The notes under the pieces were generated by a model. It did no database searches, was not told the DNA's origin, and worked only from the letters and a program-made list of their open reading frames with translations. From assembly GCA_013076295.1 (NCBI GenBank), contig RQOL01000811.1, forward strand, positions 1-64,000: a DNA stretch of 64,000 bases, given 5' to 3'. Positions 53,001 to 63,830 of this stretch are shown here, in pieces. The DNA comes from Sanderia malayensis (Eukaryota > Cnidaria > Scyphozoa > Semaeostomeae > Pelagiidae). Each line of letters starts with the position of its first letter. Positions within the stretch are counted from its first letter, which is position 1. Position numbers and translations under genes: made by a program.

Positions 53001-56000
53001 AGCCCCCCTAGAATGAGCCCCCACCATCTCCATTAAGCCCCCGGACGGATTTGTTTTGAAATGTTTTTAGCGAATTGTATATAAGAAAAGTTGTGAAGGC
53101 AATAATGAATTTCAACTGGTTCAGGAAAGACTTGTTTGGCGTTTTACATGAAAATGTTTTGGTTTTTAAAGGGACTTGCGAAGCGAATAGGCTTGTACTT
53201 TACAGCTCAAAACATTCTTCCAAATTTTTGATAGAATTTGTTTTACAGTCACTAAGGATTTGGCTTTGCATATTTGGGGAACTTTTTCTTTTGCATTGGC
53301 ACAGCAATTTATTTGTTGATAGCAGGACTTGCATTGCAAAAGTAGTGTTTCGAAAACCCTTACTTTTTCAACCATTTGAATTATACGAGTTCTGCATCTT
53401 CACCACGAGAAATCTGAAAAGTCCTCCTTGCCGTGTAAAACTCTACAATTTACGAAATAAGATTGCTGCTCAACTTCAATACGTTCATTTTCATTGCTTC
53501 ACTAACATGTTTTCCCAATAAAAATCAATTTATCGCCTCAAATTCTCCTCTGTATTTGGTTTATTTTCAATATTCAATGCCACAGGTGTCCCTCAGATTG
53601 ACACTGATGCAAGTGGGTTTTTATTAGTTCTTATCAAATATCCCGCCAACCAAGCCCAAAAAACAAACTGGCACCCCTTCAGATCATAGTTCTGGACTGT
53701 GCTTGTTAGGGGGTCGTGTCATGAAAATTTGAGAATTAGTGAAATACGCAATGTAGTGAGTCTACACACATAAACATAAAAATAACTGACAACTGCGCAT
53801 TTTTTCCATAATGATGTATATCTTTATAATATACATGTTTAATATATAAATCTTCGTACAATAATATATATGTTTAATATATATATCTTCGTACGTTTTG
53901 TTTTTCTACTTAAGATTTTAATGAGATGCATTTCTGTATTTTTAATTATCCAATAGCATCAGGTTTCGCTCCCTTGAAACAAGGCCATTATATAACCTTT
54001 CACAAGAAAACCTTGCCTCACTTTGATGTTAATGAATGATGGGAATTTTAATTTTACAAAAGTCAGCGCTTTTTGAAATATCTGTTTCGTAGACCTACCT
54101 TACCTTACATCGCCAAAGAAAAATTGTTTAAAAAGGACAAATTACAGGCGGAGGATATTGCAAAACCTACAAACACATTACCCTTCATCTAAAACCAAGG
54201 TAAATAAGCTTCATTGTTATTTCAACTGCTCAGCTTATTGCTAAATCACTTTGCTTAGGCCAGTTTACTTTCACTGAATGCTCGGTGTAAAATCAGAATC
54301 ATGCACACATGTTCGTCTATCAACTATCAACTGCTTAGATTACAGCCTTGTGTGTGCTATATTCAATGCTCTACCTTAGCTCAACCTTAGAAACCCATAC
54401 CTTGTAAAGATAGAGCAAGCATACGTGTGCATCTATCAACTATCAACTGCTTTGATTATAGCTTTATGTGTGTACTATGTTCAAGATCTTCCTTATGTAT
54501 CTTCATAATTTTTATTAGTATTTATTTCAGGCCTTTTGTGAATTTGGAAAAGATTCAACACCTTTAACATTCTCGTTCCGAGATGGCCAATACCTTATCA
54601 GTGAATGGAATGGTGCTCTGGTGCAAAGGACATTGTATTTAGAACTTCCACATTCCTCTTTGCCTTCTGGTATCAAAGAAGGGTAATTTATGTTCATTTA
54701 TAATGCCCAGTATGCCATTTGTGATCACATCTGCTATTGCATAGATATTGCTGTATATGTTGGACAGATATAGCTGCATATGTTGCGTAGATATAGCTGC
54801 ATATATTGCACAGATATAGCTGTATATATTACATAGATAGATATAGCTGCATTTGTTACATATATATAGTTGCATACATTGCATAGATATAGCTGCATAC
54901 ATTGCATAGATATAGCTGTATATATTGCATAGATATATCTTTTTACATTCACTTTTTCATTTTGTTTTTAGATTTGTTGCTCTTTTGGATCATGCTGAAG
55001 ATGTTTTGAAAGCAACCAAATTGTTCATTTGCATACCAAAGTCAATCACAAGTAGAGGTGAGAATATTTTGTCCCCCCCCCACTTTGAGCATTTCATATC
55101 AACTTAATTGCTCCCTTAGTTCCCCCCACCTTCTTTGTCGCCAAACTGTATTGCGTGTTGCTCACGGTGCTCTAAGAGGACAAAGGTTGCACTCTAACAG
55201 GTCATGTGTTTAACAGTTCATAAGGGTCAAAGTACCAAAGTTCATAAGTCATAAGATCATTTTCGGATGACCTGGGTGCATGAACTATTAGTTTTGCTCT
55301 AAGAGGACAAAGGTTGCACTCTAACAGGTCATGTGTTTAACAGTTCATAAGGGTCAAAGTATCAAAGTTCATAAGTCATAAGGTCATTTTCGGATGACCT
55401 GGGTGCATGAACTATTAGTTTTGCTCTAAGAGGACAAAGGTTGTACTCTAACAGGTCATGTTGTTTAACAGTTCATAAGGGTCGAAGTATCAAAGTTCAT
55501 AAGTCATAAGGTCATTTTCGGATCACCTGGGTGCATGAACTATTTCTTTTGCTGTAAGAGGACAAAGGTTGTACTCTAACAGGTCATGTTGTTTAACAGT
55601 TCATAAGGGTCGAAGTATCAAAGTTCATAAGTCATAAGGTCATTTTCGGATCACCTGGGTGCATGAACTATTTCTTTTGCTCTAAGAGGACAAAGGTTGT
55701 ACTCTAACAGGTCATGTTGTTTAACAGTTCATAAGAGTCAAAGTGTCAAAGTATCAAAGTTCATAAGTCATAAGGTCATTTTCGGATCACCTGGGTGCAT
55801 GAACTATTAGTTTTGCTCTAAGAGGACAAAGGTTGTACTCTAACAGGTCATGTTGTTTAACAGTTCATAAGGGTCAAAGTATCAAAGTTTATAAGTCATA
55901 AGGTCATTTTCGGATCACCTGCGCCTATTAATTAATTAATACAGATGGTGAGAATTTTTCCTTTGTGTTGCGATATGTAACCATGCCCCTCTGCGCACAC

Positions 56001-56785
56001 AGTTAACTACTGCAGTCCTTCAGTGTTTGATTGCCCGCGTTGATCCCGCGTTGATCCCGCGTTGATCCCGCGTTGGTTGAAGCAGAGAGCCTTTGGTCAA
56101 CTACCATGAAGCTTTGTAGATCAGTTTCTGCTTAGGGTGTGGCCTGGTGAAGCGGATCAGGGGGCTACCATTTGACTGTCAAATTTCTCTTTTATGGTCG
56201 TTTCGTAAATCCATTGGCTGTCAGGAAGTGTTTTGACCGTTAAAGCAAAAGTTGGCTGAAGTTTGGGTGTAAGTAGAACAACCACAAGAAATCAGAAACA
56301 GCTGGTTTTTGCATTTTTTTTATACATTCAGCAACTTTCCTCTGAGCTACCTGTGAAGTTAATTTGATTAACTTTGTCAGTCGGTTTGCAAACTCCTTTA
56401 GTCCAATACTTATTGATTGTAATCGAGAACAAACTTACTACGTCACAAAATTGTTAGGTGGTACATAAATTGAGTCAATATAAAGTACCACAATTCAGTT
56501 CACAGATAAGGAAGGGGCTTAATTCAGAATTTTATTCCCCAAGGGGGTTTTCACAGAATTTTTACAATAATCATGCGTTTATTAAACAAAAGATTTATAT
56601 TTTACTATAAACTCATTATCATTAAAGCGAATTTTAAAAAAAGTAAAATTTATTTTTTTATTTTGTTTCTAGCCGAGGTTTTGCGAGCATTTATGTTCAT
56701 GGGGTTTCAGATTGTTAATCCAGATGGCATGGATTGCATTGATCGCAAAACGGATTACATTTTCATGCAGTACGAATTCGATTAA
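50071..56785 (+). CDS. OAZ: Ornithine decarboxylase antizyme, +1 frameshift gene
   Basis: Antizyme binds ornithine decarboxylase, sends it to the proteasome and blocks polyamine uptake; its translation needs a +1 shift promoted by polyamines. Exons: 50071-50164, 54148-54199, 54531-54682, 54972-55057, 56673-56785. ORF1 starts at ATG 50084 (MLSRTIFVESFSILDTPS) and stops at TGA 50138-50140. Skipping T50138 opens the frame DSKAFHKTW..., and all later exons then join in phase to the stop at 56785: 160 residues. Diagnostic antizyme segments: RTLYLELPHSSLPSGIKEG, FVALLDHAEDVLKATKLFIC, LRAFMFMGFQIVNPDG and DYIFMQYEFD. All donors and acceptors are GT-AG. ORF1 is open to the exon start, so an upstream exon may extend it. 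The introns carry MITEs and a 127-bp repeat. Exons 3-5 are certain; the link to exons 1-2 is inferred from phase and the site. Confidence 0.85.
50135..50141 (+). promoter_or_regulatory. Antizyme +1 frameshift site TCC TGA T
   Basis: The exact site used by most animal antizyme mRNAs (UCC UGA U), in frame with ATG 50084. After the shift the first codons are GAT TCT (Asp-Ser), giving the Ser-Asp junction common in the family. A 5' splice site follows 24 nt later, so any 3' stimulatory structure must form across the exon 1/2 junction. Confidence 0.75.
50353..50536. mobile_element. Pogo/Tigger-like MITE, copy 2
   Basis: About 184 bp with ends CAGTCAACTCTGTC and its rough inverse ending TGACTG; inside are TTCGAACACCCTGGGG and TTCGAATTACACGAG. 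TA follows the right end. Lies in antizyme intron 1. Confidence 0.7.
50662..50820 (+). repeat. Duplicate of 46405-46565
   Basis: Shares AACGGAGGCATCCAGCAATT, CAGAAAAGCAAT, CCATTTATCCATTTATTC and AAAATGCCGCCACTTTTC with the 46.4-kb segment, with few differences. Non-coding here. Confidence 0.75.
51006..51110 (+). repeat. Dispersed repeat, copy 2
   Basis: Partner of 16911-17015, about 90% identical by eye. Both copies are followed by AT-rich unique DNA. Confidence 0.8.
51483..52025. mobile_element. TIR element with a decayed acidic ORF fragment
   Basis: The ends ACGTAAATGACAAAGTTAGC and the inverse GCTAATTTTGTCATTTACGG bracket GCGCTTATT/GGGGCG-rich arms. Inside, on the minus strand (about 51790-51690), a frame reads VDPFEIGESDVAITRPEF, then DSDHEEDEEIDIL and stop. 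Such acidic tails occur at the end of pogo-type transposases, so this may be the last piece of one; that is only a guess. Confidence 0.5.
52429..52470 (-). other. Second copy of the NLR first-exon donor region
   Basis: A donor AGGAAG|GTAAGC at 52429, with flanks homologous to the NLR exon 1 region at 39474 (shared TTTAAAGA, CATTTTTGA, CGAGCCATGTCTTCGA-type words). Upstream sequence at 52545-52631 matches 46140-46245, the far side of the nested insertion. This is a duplicated promoter-proximal block. Exon size is an estimate. Confidence 0.4.
52632..52816. mobile_element. Pogo/Tigger-like MITE, copy 3
   Basis: About 185 bp. Left end CAGTCAACTCTGTCTAAT, right end ...TTTGACTG, followed by TA. 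Same interior as the copies at 46244 and 50353. Terminal CAGTC and TA targets fit the pogo branch of Tc1/mariner. Confidence 0.72.
52970..53045. mobile_element. Palindromic 'AAGCCCCC' MITE, partial copy
   Basis: CGTAAGTCCTCGAATTAGC, then TCGAATAAGCCCCCC and CATTAAGCCCCCGG match one end of the element at 38328-38785. A 148-codon ORF beyond it (53075-53521) has no recognised domain and is not annotated as a gene. Confidence 0.55.
54725..54950. repeat. ~24-bp tandem repeat (AGATATAGCTGCATATATTG)
   Basis: About nine imperfect units between antizyme exons 3 and 4. Short antisense ORFs across it are repeat artefacts. A comparable ~26-bp repeat (AATATTCAGAGC words) occurs at about 57025-57160. Confidence 0.85.
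55169..55925. repeat. ~127-bp tandem repeat in antizyme intron 4
   Basis: About six units, each GCTCTAAGAGGACAAAGGTT ... ACAGTTCATAAGGGTC ... TCATTTTCGGAT ... GGTGCATGAACTATT, with starts at 55169, 55296, 55423 and 55551. One unit has an internal 10-bp stutter (AAAGTGTCAAAGTATC). A 12-bp repeat (GTTGATCCCGC) lies at 56034-56075. Confidence 0.93.
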
Positions 56786-57420
56786 AACATACCAGCGGAT
56801 TACAGATTACTAGATCGAAATCAAACCAAAATCAAACTCACTTTCACATTTAAACTTTACTAGTACATGATTATAAAATTGGCTTTTGCATTTTATTCAA
56901 CTAACTTAATTTCCCAATATTTGATTTACTGATGTTAGCAACTGCATAAGGTTAATTTCATAAATTTAATTTCAATTTTAGCAATGATGAGTTAAAACTT
57001 GATTGCTCTTTTATTTAAAGTTATATCTCAACAATATTCAGAGTTATATCCAAGCAATATTCAGAGCTATGTTCAAGCAATATTCAGAGCCATATTCAAG
57101 CAATAATCAGAACTATACCCCTGCAATATATAGCTGGAGAAACTATATCTCAACAATATTAAAAGCAAAATATAGTTTTATTGGTCCTCCTCCTACCTTT
57201 TCACCTGATTTTTATATTGGTGCCCTACATAATGAATCATGCCGTGAGTTTAAGGTGCCTAAACAAAAATGGAGAAAGTTAGAAAGACCCAAAAGTAAAA
57301 CTGAGTTCGGTGAGGTTGAATGAAAAGATGAAATGACCTGTGTTTAGCTTGTTGAAACAAAATCTATTTAGTTACAGACAAAGATGGAATTCATTATACA
57401 TAGATATATGATAATTAATT
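56786..57420. other. Region 3' of antizyme
   Basis: Contains a 26-bp repeat and a 106-codon plus-strand ORF (57003-57323). Its second half (TFSPDFYIGALHNESCREF, then KWRKLERPKSKTEF) has coding character, but no supporting exon or family was found. Confidence 0.4.
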
Positions 57421-57426
57421 TTATAC

Positions 57427-57929
57427 CTTCTTGAAATTTTCGTGAGTCACACATGGCCAGTAAGGAAAGGTCTTTCCAACTTGACTGAGGTTGACGTGGT
57501 CACCGATTCCTCCTTCTCTGAGACCAGCCTTTCTCTAGACATAGCAATATAGTATGTGACAATGTACTTGGACACTTTACCCCCTGGAAATATATCATTT
57601 TGTATTGTTTATCAATCGACTAAATGAACCCTCCAGGGGTGACAGCGTGAGACAATATAGTCAGACACTTAGCCCCTGGAAATATATCATTTTAAATTGT
57701 TTATCAATGAAGTAAATGGAGCTTACAGGGGTGACAGTATGAGAAAATATAGTCAGACATTTTACCCCCTGGAAATATATCGTTTCGTATTGTTTATCAA
57801 TGGACTAAATGGGCTGAATTTACATTCAATTAATCTGTATATAAATAGATAAAACATAAAACATAATTCCATTGCCTAATGACATATACCTTGTCCACAA
57901 ATTCTTGGTCAATACAGTAGTGTTCTTTC
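57427..57929 (-). CDS. Two exons of an unidentified gene
   Basis: Exon 57929-57890 (KEHYCIDQEFVDK, acceptor GCCATCAG, donor ACAAG|GTATAT) joins in phase 0 to exon 57534-57427 (RKAGLREGGIGDHVNLSQVG then YWPCVTHENFKK, acceptor ATGTCTAG, donor GAAG|GTATAA). Both are open, of multiple-of-three logic, and well bounded. The order Gly-rich turn, GDHVNL, then VTHENFKK faintly recalls mitochondrial ribosomal protein L9, but the diagnostic motif of that family is absent. The next upstream exon would lie beyond the satellite and the Ty3 element, or outside the window. Confidence 0.5.
57550..57815. repeat. ~115-bp tandem repeat within an intron
   Basis: 2.3 units with CCCCTGGAAATATATC, TTGTTTATCAATG and GGGGTGACAG, between the two exons above. 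Confidence 0.8.
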
Positions 57930-57949
57930 CTGATGGCAGGAATAAAGTC

Positions 57950-59213
57950 AAAGTTTAAAAAATACAAATTTTGAAATAGACTGAAAAATGACTCACAAGA
58001 AGTCGAATTATACTAAATAGGTCCCACTGATCACGTTGAGACATTTCCCAGCTCTCTAGGAGCAATGGTTCAAATTTTAGTGCACCCAGATTTCCCGCGG
58101 ATAGCTGTTTAAACTTTCTATCATACATGAAGTGTGTACTGAAGAATCCAAATTTTGAAATACACTCAAAAATGACTCAGAAGGAGTCCAATTATACTAA
58201 ATAGGTCCTACTGATCACGTTGAGGCAATTCCCAGCTCTCTAGGAGCAATTGTTCAAATTTTAGTGCACCAAGATTTCCCGCGGATAGCTGTTTAAACTT
58301 TCTATCATACATGATGTAGGTACTGAAAAATCCAAATTTTGAAATACACTCAAAAATGACTCACAAGAAGTCGAATTATACTAAATAGGTCCTACTGATC
58401 ACGTTGAGGCAATTCCTAGACCTCTAGGAGCAATTGTTCAAATTTTAGTCCACCAAGATTTCCCGCGGATAGCTGTTTAAACTTTCTATCATACATGATG
58501 TAGGTACTGAAAAATCCAAATTTTGAAATACACTCAAAAATGACTCACAAGAAGTCGAATTATACTAAATAGGTCCTACTGATCACGTTGAGGCAATTCC
58601 TAGACCTCTAGGAGCAATTGTTCAAATTTTAGTCCACCAAGATTTCCCGCGGATAGCTGTTTAAACTTTCTATCATACATGAAGTAGGTACTGAAAAATT
58701 CAATTTTTGAAATAGACTGAAAAATGACTCACAAGGAGTCAAATCATACTAAATAGGTCCCACTGATCACGTTGAGACATTTCCCAGCTCTCTAGGAGTA
58801 ATGGTTTGTGGACCCAGATTTCCCGCGGGTAGCTATTTAAATTTCTATCATACACGAAGTAGGTACTGCAAAAATTAAAATTTTGAAATAGACTGAAAAA
58901 TGACTCACAAGGAGTCAAATCATACTAAATAGGTCCCACTGATCACGTTGAGACATTTCCCAGCTCTCTAGGAGTAATGGTTCGTGGACCAAGATTTCCC
59001 GCGGATAACTTTCTATCATACATGAAGTAGGTACTGAAAAATTCAATTTTTGAAATAGACTGAAAAATGACTCACAAGAAGTCGAATTATACTAAATAGG
59101 ACCTACGGATCACGTTGAGGCAATTCCTAGACCTCTAGGAGCAATTGTTCAAATTTTAGTGCACCCAGATTTCCCGCGGATAGCTATAAGTTTTCTATCA
59201 TACATGATGTAGG
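57950..59213. repeat. ~182-bp satellite, cluster 2 (7 units)
   Basis: Same family as 12481-13055, with ACTGATCACGTTGAG, CTCTAGGAGCAAT, TTCCCGCGGATAGC and TATCATACATGA at regular spacing. Two adjacent units are almost identical (58200-58560) and two share a deletion (58750-59030), which shows local turnover. It ends exactly where the second Ty3 LTR begins. Confidence 0.93.
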
Positions 59214-59589
59214 TGTAGCGGATTCCCCGCTGACGTCAGTTTCAGCTCGTTTACTTCCTGGGTCATTCCCAGATGACGCTATCATAGATATATATACAAC
59301 GTTGCTAAAATAAATATTTTGTAATTCCTAGTTTTACATTATTACTCATTGCTTACGCACATAAAATTAGCTTCCTATTCCCTTTTACTAATATATATAT
59401 TCGTCACTTGATTTAGTTAGTTAGTTATTGTTAGTTCCAGTTGTTCACTCAAGAAAATCTATAAAATCACAAGTTGTTTGTTTTCATCTCTGAAACCTCT
59501 AGAATCTCGAATAAAATCGACACGAACCAAAACATTTGGTAAGACTGTTAATTGTCTGTTAGTAAGTATTCAAATCTCGTATTTACTAA
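59214..59589 (+). repeat. Ty3 element 2, 5' LTR
   Basis: Begins TGTAGCGG. A TATATATA-type box lies at about 59289-59296 and AATAAA at about 59309. The 3' edge is placed one to three bases before the primer-binding site and is approximate. Confidence 0.8.
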
Positions 59590-59730
59590 ATTGGTGACCA
59601 CGAAGTGACCGAGTATTCGTTCTTCAGAGACATACATTTGAGTATTTGGCCTATATTTTAATTTCGATTACACACATCGTTCAATCTCGATATTTGGATA
59701 TTAGTAAGCTTCGTACGTACTGTTCTCACA

Positions 59731-60690
59731 ATGAATCCTACAGAATCTTCTACTACTGGTGCTAGTTTGCCTTCATCATCAGCTTCACCAACAGGACACC
59801 CTGGAGTTGTTCCACTTCAACCAGTAGGAGCAGTAAGTCTGAAACTTCCACCATTCTGGCCCAACGATCCAGAGCTGTGGTTTGCACAAGTAGAATGCCA
59901 ATTTGAGGCTAGGAGCATCAATGTTCAAAATACAAAGTTTAACTACGTTGTAGCTATCCTTCAGCCAGAGATAGCCCAAGAAGTACGTGACCTCCTCGTT
60001 CATAGACCAGCACAGAATCCATATGATCGTTTGAAAGAGGCACTGATCAAACGAACATCCACGTCCGAGCAGAAAAGACTTCACCAGCTATTGATTGCTG
60101 AAGAACTCGGTGATAGAAAGCCATCGCAACTTCTTCGGCGTATGCAACAGCTTCAAGGTGGAAACAACCTTGAACCAAGCATCCTTCGTCAACTGTTCCT
60201 TCAACGTCTTCCAAGAAATGCTCAGTTGATCCTTGCTTCCTCGCCAGACACCGTTCCACTTGACGATTTAGCAGCACTAGCCGACAAGATATTAGAAGTT
60301 GCTGGTCCACCCCAAGTCATTTCTGCAGTTGCTACTCAAAACACTGTGCCATTAAACAACAAAATTGAAGACATGCAAGGTCAAATCAATCAGCTTACGA
60401 TGCAAATCCAGGCCCTCACAAGTCAGCTGACAACACAGAATTCTTTTCGAGGCCGTTTCCAATCACGTGGAAGATCTCCATTTCAAAGACAACAGCCTCG
60501 TATGCAATCTCAGTCACCTGACCGCTCCAGAATCTGCTGGTACCACAAGAAGTTCGGAATACAAGCACACAAATGCGAACAGCCGTGCGCCTTTATACAA
60601 CCTGAATTTCAAAGTTCCAACCCACAACAACAACAACAACAACAACAGCAACAACAACAGTTGCAGGGAAACGCCCCAGCCAGAGACTGA
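59731..60690 (+). CDS. gag: Ty3 element 2 Gag
   Basis: 319 residues. The capsid-type start, [19 protein letters not shown], and helices to [13 protein letters not shown] resemble the gag group described as DUF7041. A single zinc-knuckle-like [14 protein letters not shown] follows a basic Arg-rich stretch, and a Gln run (CAA/CAG repeat at 60625-60660) ends the protein. Stop codon TGA overlaps the Pol start as TGATG. Confidence 0.92.
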   Translation: MNPTESSTTGASLPSSSASPTGHPGVVPLQPVGAVSLKLPPFWPNDPELWFAQVECQFEARSINVQNTKFNYVVAILQPEIAQEVRDLLVHRPAQNPYDRLKEALIKRTSTSEQKRLHQLLIAEELGDRKPSQLLRRMQQLQGGNNLEPSILRQLFLQRLPRNAQLILASSPDTVPLDDLAALADKILEVAGPPQVISAVATQNTVPLNNKIEDMQGQINQLTMQIQALTSQLTTQNSFRGRFQSRGRSPFQRQQPRMQSQSPDRSRICWYHKKFGIQAHKCEQPCAFIQPEFQSSNPQQQQQQQQQQQQLQGNAPARD

Positions 60691-63600
60691 TGGCGGCAAG
60701 TCACCCTGGCTCCACTTCTTCTAGTCGTCTTTTCTTCATTACGGATAAATCTTCCGGTACACGTTTCTTAATCGACACTGGCGCAGATGTAAGTGTAATC
60801 CCATGTCAAGCCATCGAAAAACGTAACAATCGTCCTTCTTCACTGCAACTTCAAGCTGTAAATCAATCCTCAATAGCTACGTACGGCGAAAGATCACATA
60901 CTCTAGATCTCGGACTTCGTCGCACCTACAGATGGATATTCATTATAGCTGATATTCACACACCCATTCTCGGAGCTGATTTTTTATCGTATTACGCGTT
61001 AAAAGTTGACGTACGCCATCGAAAGCTCATCGATACAACAACCAATTTAACGATACAAGGCGTTCGCAGCTCATTAGAGTCGCCTCGTCCGATGTTTGCC
61101 ATTCCCAATGTGTCATCGCCCTACCTTGTACTATTACAAAAATTTCCGTCACTCGCGCGCCAAGATTACGACGAAAAGGCCGTCAAACATACGGTAAAGC
61201 ATCACATTCAAACAAAAGGCCCACCTGTTTTTAGTCGACCACGCCGACTTGCATCTGACAGATTGGCCATAGCTAAAAAGGAATTCGACCATATGCTTCA
61301 ACTCGGCATTATTCGTACATCAAACAGCAGCTGGTCCTCGCCTCTCCATATGGTGCCGAAGCCAACTGCTGGCGATTGGAGACCTTGTGGCGATTACCGA
61401 GCCCTAAACAACAGCACTGTCCCGGATCGGTACCCAATACCACATATTCACGATTTCGCTTCTGGTTTACATGGAAAAACAATATTTTCTAAAATCGATT
61501 TGGTACGTGCCTATCATCAGATTCCGGTCGCCCCGGAGGACATACCGAAAACTGCTATCACAACCCCTTTTGGTCTTTTCGAATTTATGCGAATGCCTTT
61601 CGGACTTCGAAACGCGGCACAGACATTTCAACGCTTCATTGACGAGGTTATACATGGTTTGGATTTTGTGTATGCTTACATAGACGATTTGCTCATCGCT
61701 AGCTCGTCAGAATCGGAACACCTCATGCATCTGACAAAACTCTTCGAAAGACTTGCTGAATACGGACTTGTCGTAAAACAATCAAAATGTGTATTCGGCG
61801 CAGCCTCGTTAGATTTCCTCGGCCATCAGATCTCAGCCTCCGGTATCTCACCTCTTCAATCAAAGGTTACTGCAATACGCGAATTTCCTGCACCAACATC
61901 ACTAAGGAAGTTACGGGAATTCCTTGGATTGGTAAATTTTTATCGCCGATTTGTACCAAACTGTGCCCAAATCGTACAACCGTTAACGGATTTATTGGCT
62001 GGTAGAAGACCTAAAACCGCTCTTGAACTATCTGACAACGCCTTAGCCGCTTTCCAAGCCATCAAGTCAGCGCTTGCCACTGCAACAATGCTTGTACACC
62101 CATCGCCTACGGATCCTTATTGTCTAATGGTCGACGCGTCCGATCTCGCTATCGGTGGTGTACTACAGCAACATATTGACGGACAATGGAAGCCAATTTC
62201 GTTTTTCTCAAAACGCTTACAGCCGGCAGAAACAAAGTACAGCACTTTTGGACGAGAGCTGCTAGCTGTGTATCTTGCCATTCGCCATTTCCGTCACTGC
62301 CTCGAAGGTCGCCAGTTTTACATCTTAACCGACCATAAGCCGCTAACATATGCTCTGTCAGCATCAGCCGATCGCCATTCACCGCGAGAGATACGTCATC
62401 TCGATTATATCTCTCAATTTACAACGGACATTCGCCACATTCAAGGCAAGGAAAATGTTGTTGCAGATGCATTGTCGAGAACGGAAATCAACTCGTTACA
62501 AGCCATTCAACCGATTGATTTTACACAACTTGCAAAGGCACAACAAGAAGATCCTGACTTGCCCACTCTTCAGTGTTCATCATCTCTTCGTTTGAAAGCC
62601 TTCCCGATCCAAAACGCAACCGGTACAATCTTATGCGACATTTCGACAGATAATCCACGGCCCTATGTACCTCGGTTATATCGACGCATTGTTTTCGCCA
62701 ACCTTCACAACATCTCACACCCCGGTATTCGCGCCACGCAAAACTTGATCACAGCTCGCTATGTTTGGCCACACATTAACACCGACATCCGCCAATGGAC
62801 TCGTGCATGTCTCCAATGTCAGAAAGCCAAAATACAACGTCACACTGTCGCTCCTCTCGGAACATTTGCCACGCCAGATGCTCGCTTTGCACATGTTCAT
62901 ATCGATTTAGTTGGTCCACTACCACCTTCTAATGGTCATCGATATTTGCTTACATGCATCGATCGCTTCACTCGTTGGCCAAATGCTATTCCGATTTCCG
63001 ACATCACAGCTGAAACATGCGCTCAAGCTCTCGTTACGCATTGGATTTCCACATTTGGTGTACCTACTACGATCACAACAGATCGCGGAGCACAATTTGA
63101 GTCTGCACTATTTCATTCCTTAACATCACTACTCGGCATCACACGCATCCGTACCACCGCTTACCACCCTAGTGCAAACGGAATGATCGAGCGTTTTCAT
63201 CGTCATTTAAAGTCGTCGCTCAAGGCTCAACCAGACACCACCAAATGGACCGAGTTGCTTCCACTAATTCTGCTCGTCATTCGATCCACGATCAAAACTG
63301 ATATCGATTGTTCACCCGCTGAACTCGTTTTTGGTACAACACTCCGTTTACCTGGTCAATTTTTCGACACAGACAACGCAGAGAATCTTGACCCTGCAAA
63401 TTACGCTGATCGTCTTCGTTACGCCATGCAACGTTTATCGGCCGTTCCCGTTCGCCAACAATCAACGTCGTCCCACATTCCAACCGATCTGCGGACATGT
63501 ACACATGTTTTCGTCCGCTGTGATGCAGTCCGCAAACCATTACAGACGCCTTACGACGGCCCGTACAAAGTTTTAACACGCAACGAAAAACACTTTGTAC

Positions 63601-63830
63601 TTGAGATCAACGGTCATCACAAAACTGTTTCTCTCGATCGTTTGAAAGTGGCTCACCTCGACGCGAATTATTTACAACCGACGCTTCCCGACGCACCTCA
63701 TGTAGCACCGACGACATCCCAACCAGAAATATCAGAGCCAATCTCGCACACACCCACGATGATTCCCTCACAGAAAACTCGTTCTGGTCGTCGAGTTCAT
63801 TTTCCTGAACGATACGGTTTTGATCCCTAA
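60690..63830 (+). CDS. pol: Ty3 element 2 Pol polyprotein
   Basis: 1,046 residues. Protease ([13 protein letters not shown]), RT ([26 protein letters not shown]), RNase H ([25 protein letters not shown]), integrase zinc domain ([16 protein letters not shown]), DDE core ([27 protein letters not shown]) and a C-terminal [12 protein letters not shown]. No frame break. The ATG at 60690 shares its A with the gag stop TGA, which suggests reinitiation or coupled translation instead of frameshifting. Confidence 0.95.
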   Translation: MAASHPGSTSSSRLFFITDKSSGTRFLIDTGADVSVIPCQAIEKRNNRPSSLQLQAVNQSSIATYGERSHTLDLGLRRTYRWIFIIADIHTPILGADFLSYYALKVDVRHRKLIDTTTNLTIQGVRSSLESPRPMFAIPNVSSPYLVLLQKFPSLARQDYDEKAVKHTVKHHIQTKGPPVFSRPRRLASDRLAIAKKEFDHMLQLGIIRTSNSSWSSPLHMVPKPTAGDWRPCGDYRALNNSTVPDRYPIPHIHDFASGLHGKTIFSKIDLVRAYHQIPVAPEDIPKTAITTPFGLFEFMRMPFGLRNAAQTFQRFIDEVIHGLDFVYAYIDDLLIASSSESEHLMHLTKLFERLAEYGLVVKQSKCVFGAASLDFLGHQISASGISPLQSKVTAIREFPAPTSLRKLREFLGLVNFYRRFVPNCAQIVQPLTDLLAGRRPKTALELSDNALAAFQAIKSALATATMLVHPSPTDPYCLMVDASDLAIGGVLQQHIDGQWKPISFFSKRLQPAETKYSTFGRELLAVYLAIRHFRHCLEGRQFYILTDHKPLTYALSASADRHSPREIRHLDYISQFTTDIRHIQGKENVVADALSRTEINSLQAIQPIDFTQLAKAQQEDPDLPTLQCSSSLRLKAFPIQNATGTILCDISTDNPRPYVPRLYRRIVFANLHNISHPGIRATQNLITARYVWPHINTDIRQWTRACLQCQKAKIQRHTVAPLGTFATPDARFAHVHIDLVGPLPPSNGHRYLLTCIDRFTRWPNAIPISDITAETCAQALVTHWISTFGVPTTITTDRGAQFESALFHSLTSLLGITRIRTTAYHPSANGMIERFHRHLKSSLKAQPDTTKWTELLPLILLVIRSTIKTDIDCSPAELVFGTTLRLPGQFFDTDNAENLDPANYADRLRYAMQRLSAVPVRQQSTSSHIPTDLRTCTHVFVRCDAVRKPLQTPYDGPYKVLTRNEKHFVLEINGHHKTVSLDRLKVAHLDANYLQPTLPDAPHVAPTTSQPEISEPISHTPTMIPSQKTRSGRRVHFPERYGFDP

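Noticed and set aside
53075..53521. 148-codon ORF in antizyme intron 1
   Set aside because: No domain, and the opposite strand is equally open over part of it; adjacent to MITE sequence, so probably chance or transposon debris.
54181..54199. TAA in exon 54148-54199 as an alternative frameshift site
   Set aside because: Read in the phase supplied by exon 1 after the TCC-TGA-T shift, the exon has no stop; the TAA appears only in the wrong phase.
57427..57534. Naming the exon as mitochondrial ribosomal protein L9
   Set aside because: Only a loose resemblance (GDHV, VTHENFKK); the family's GYARN-type motif is missing.
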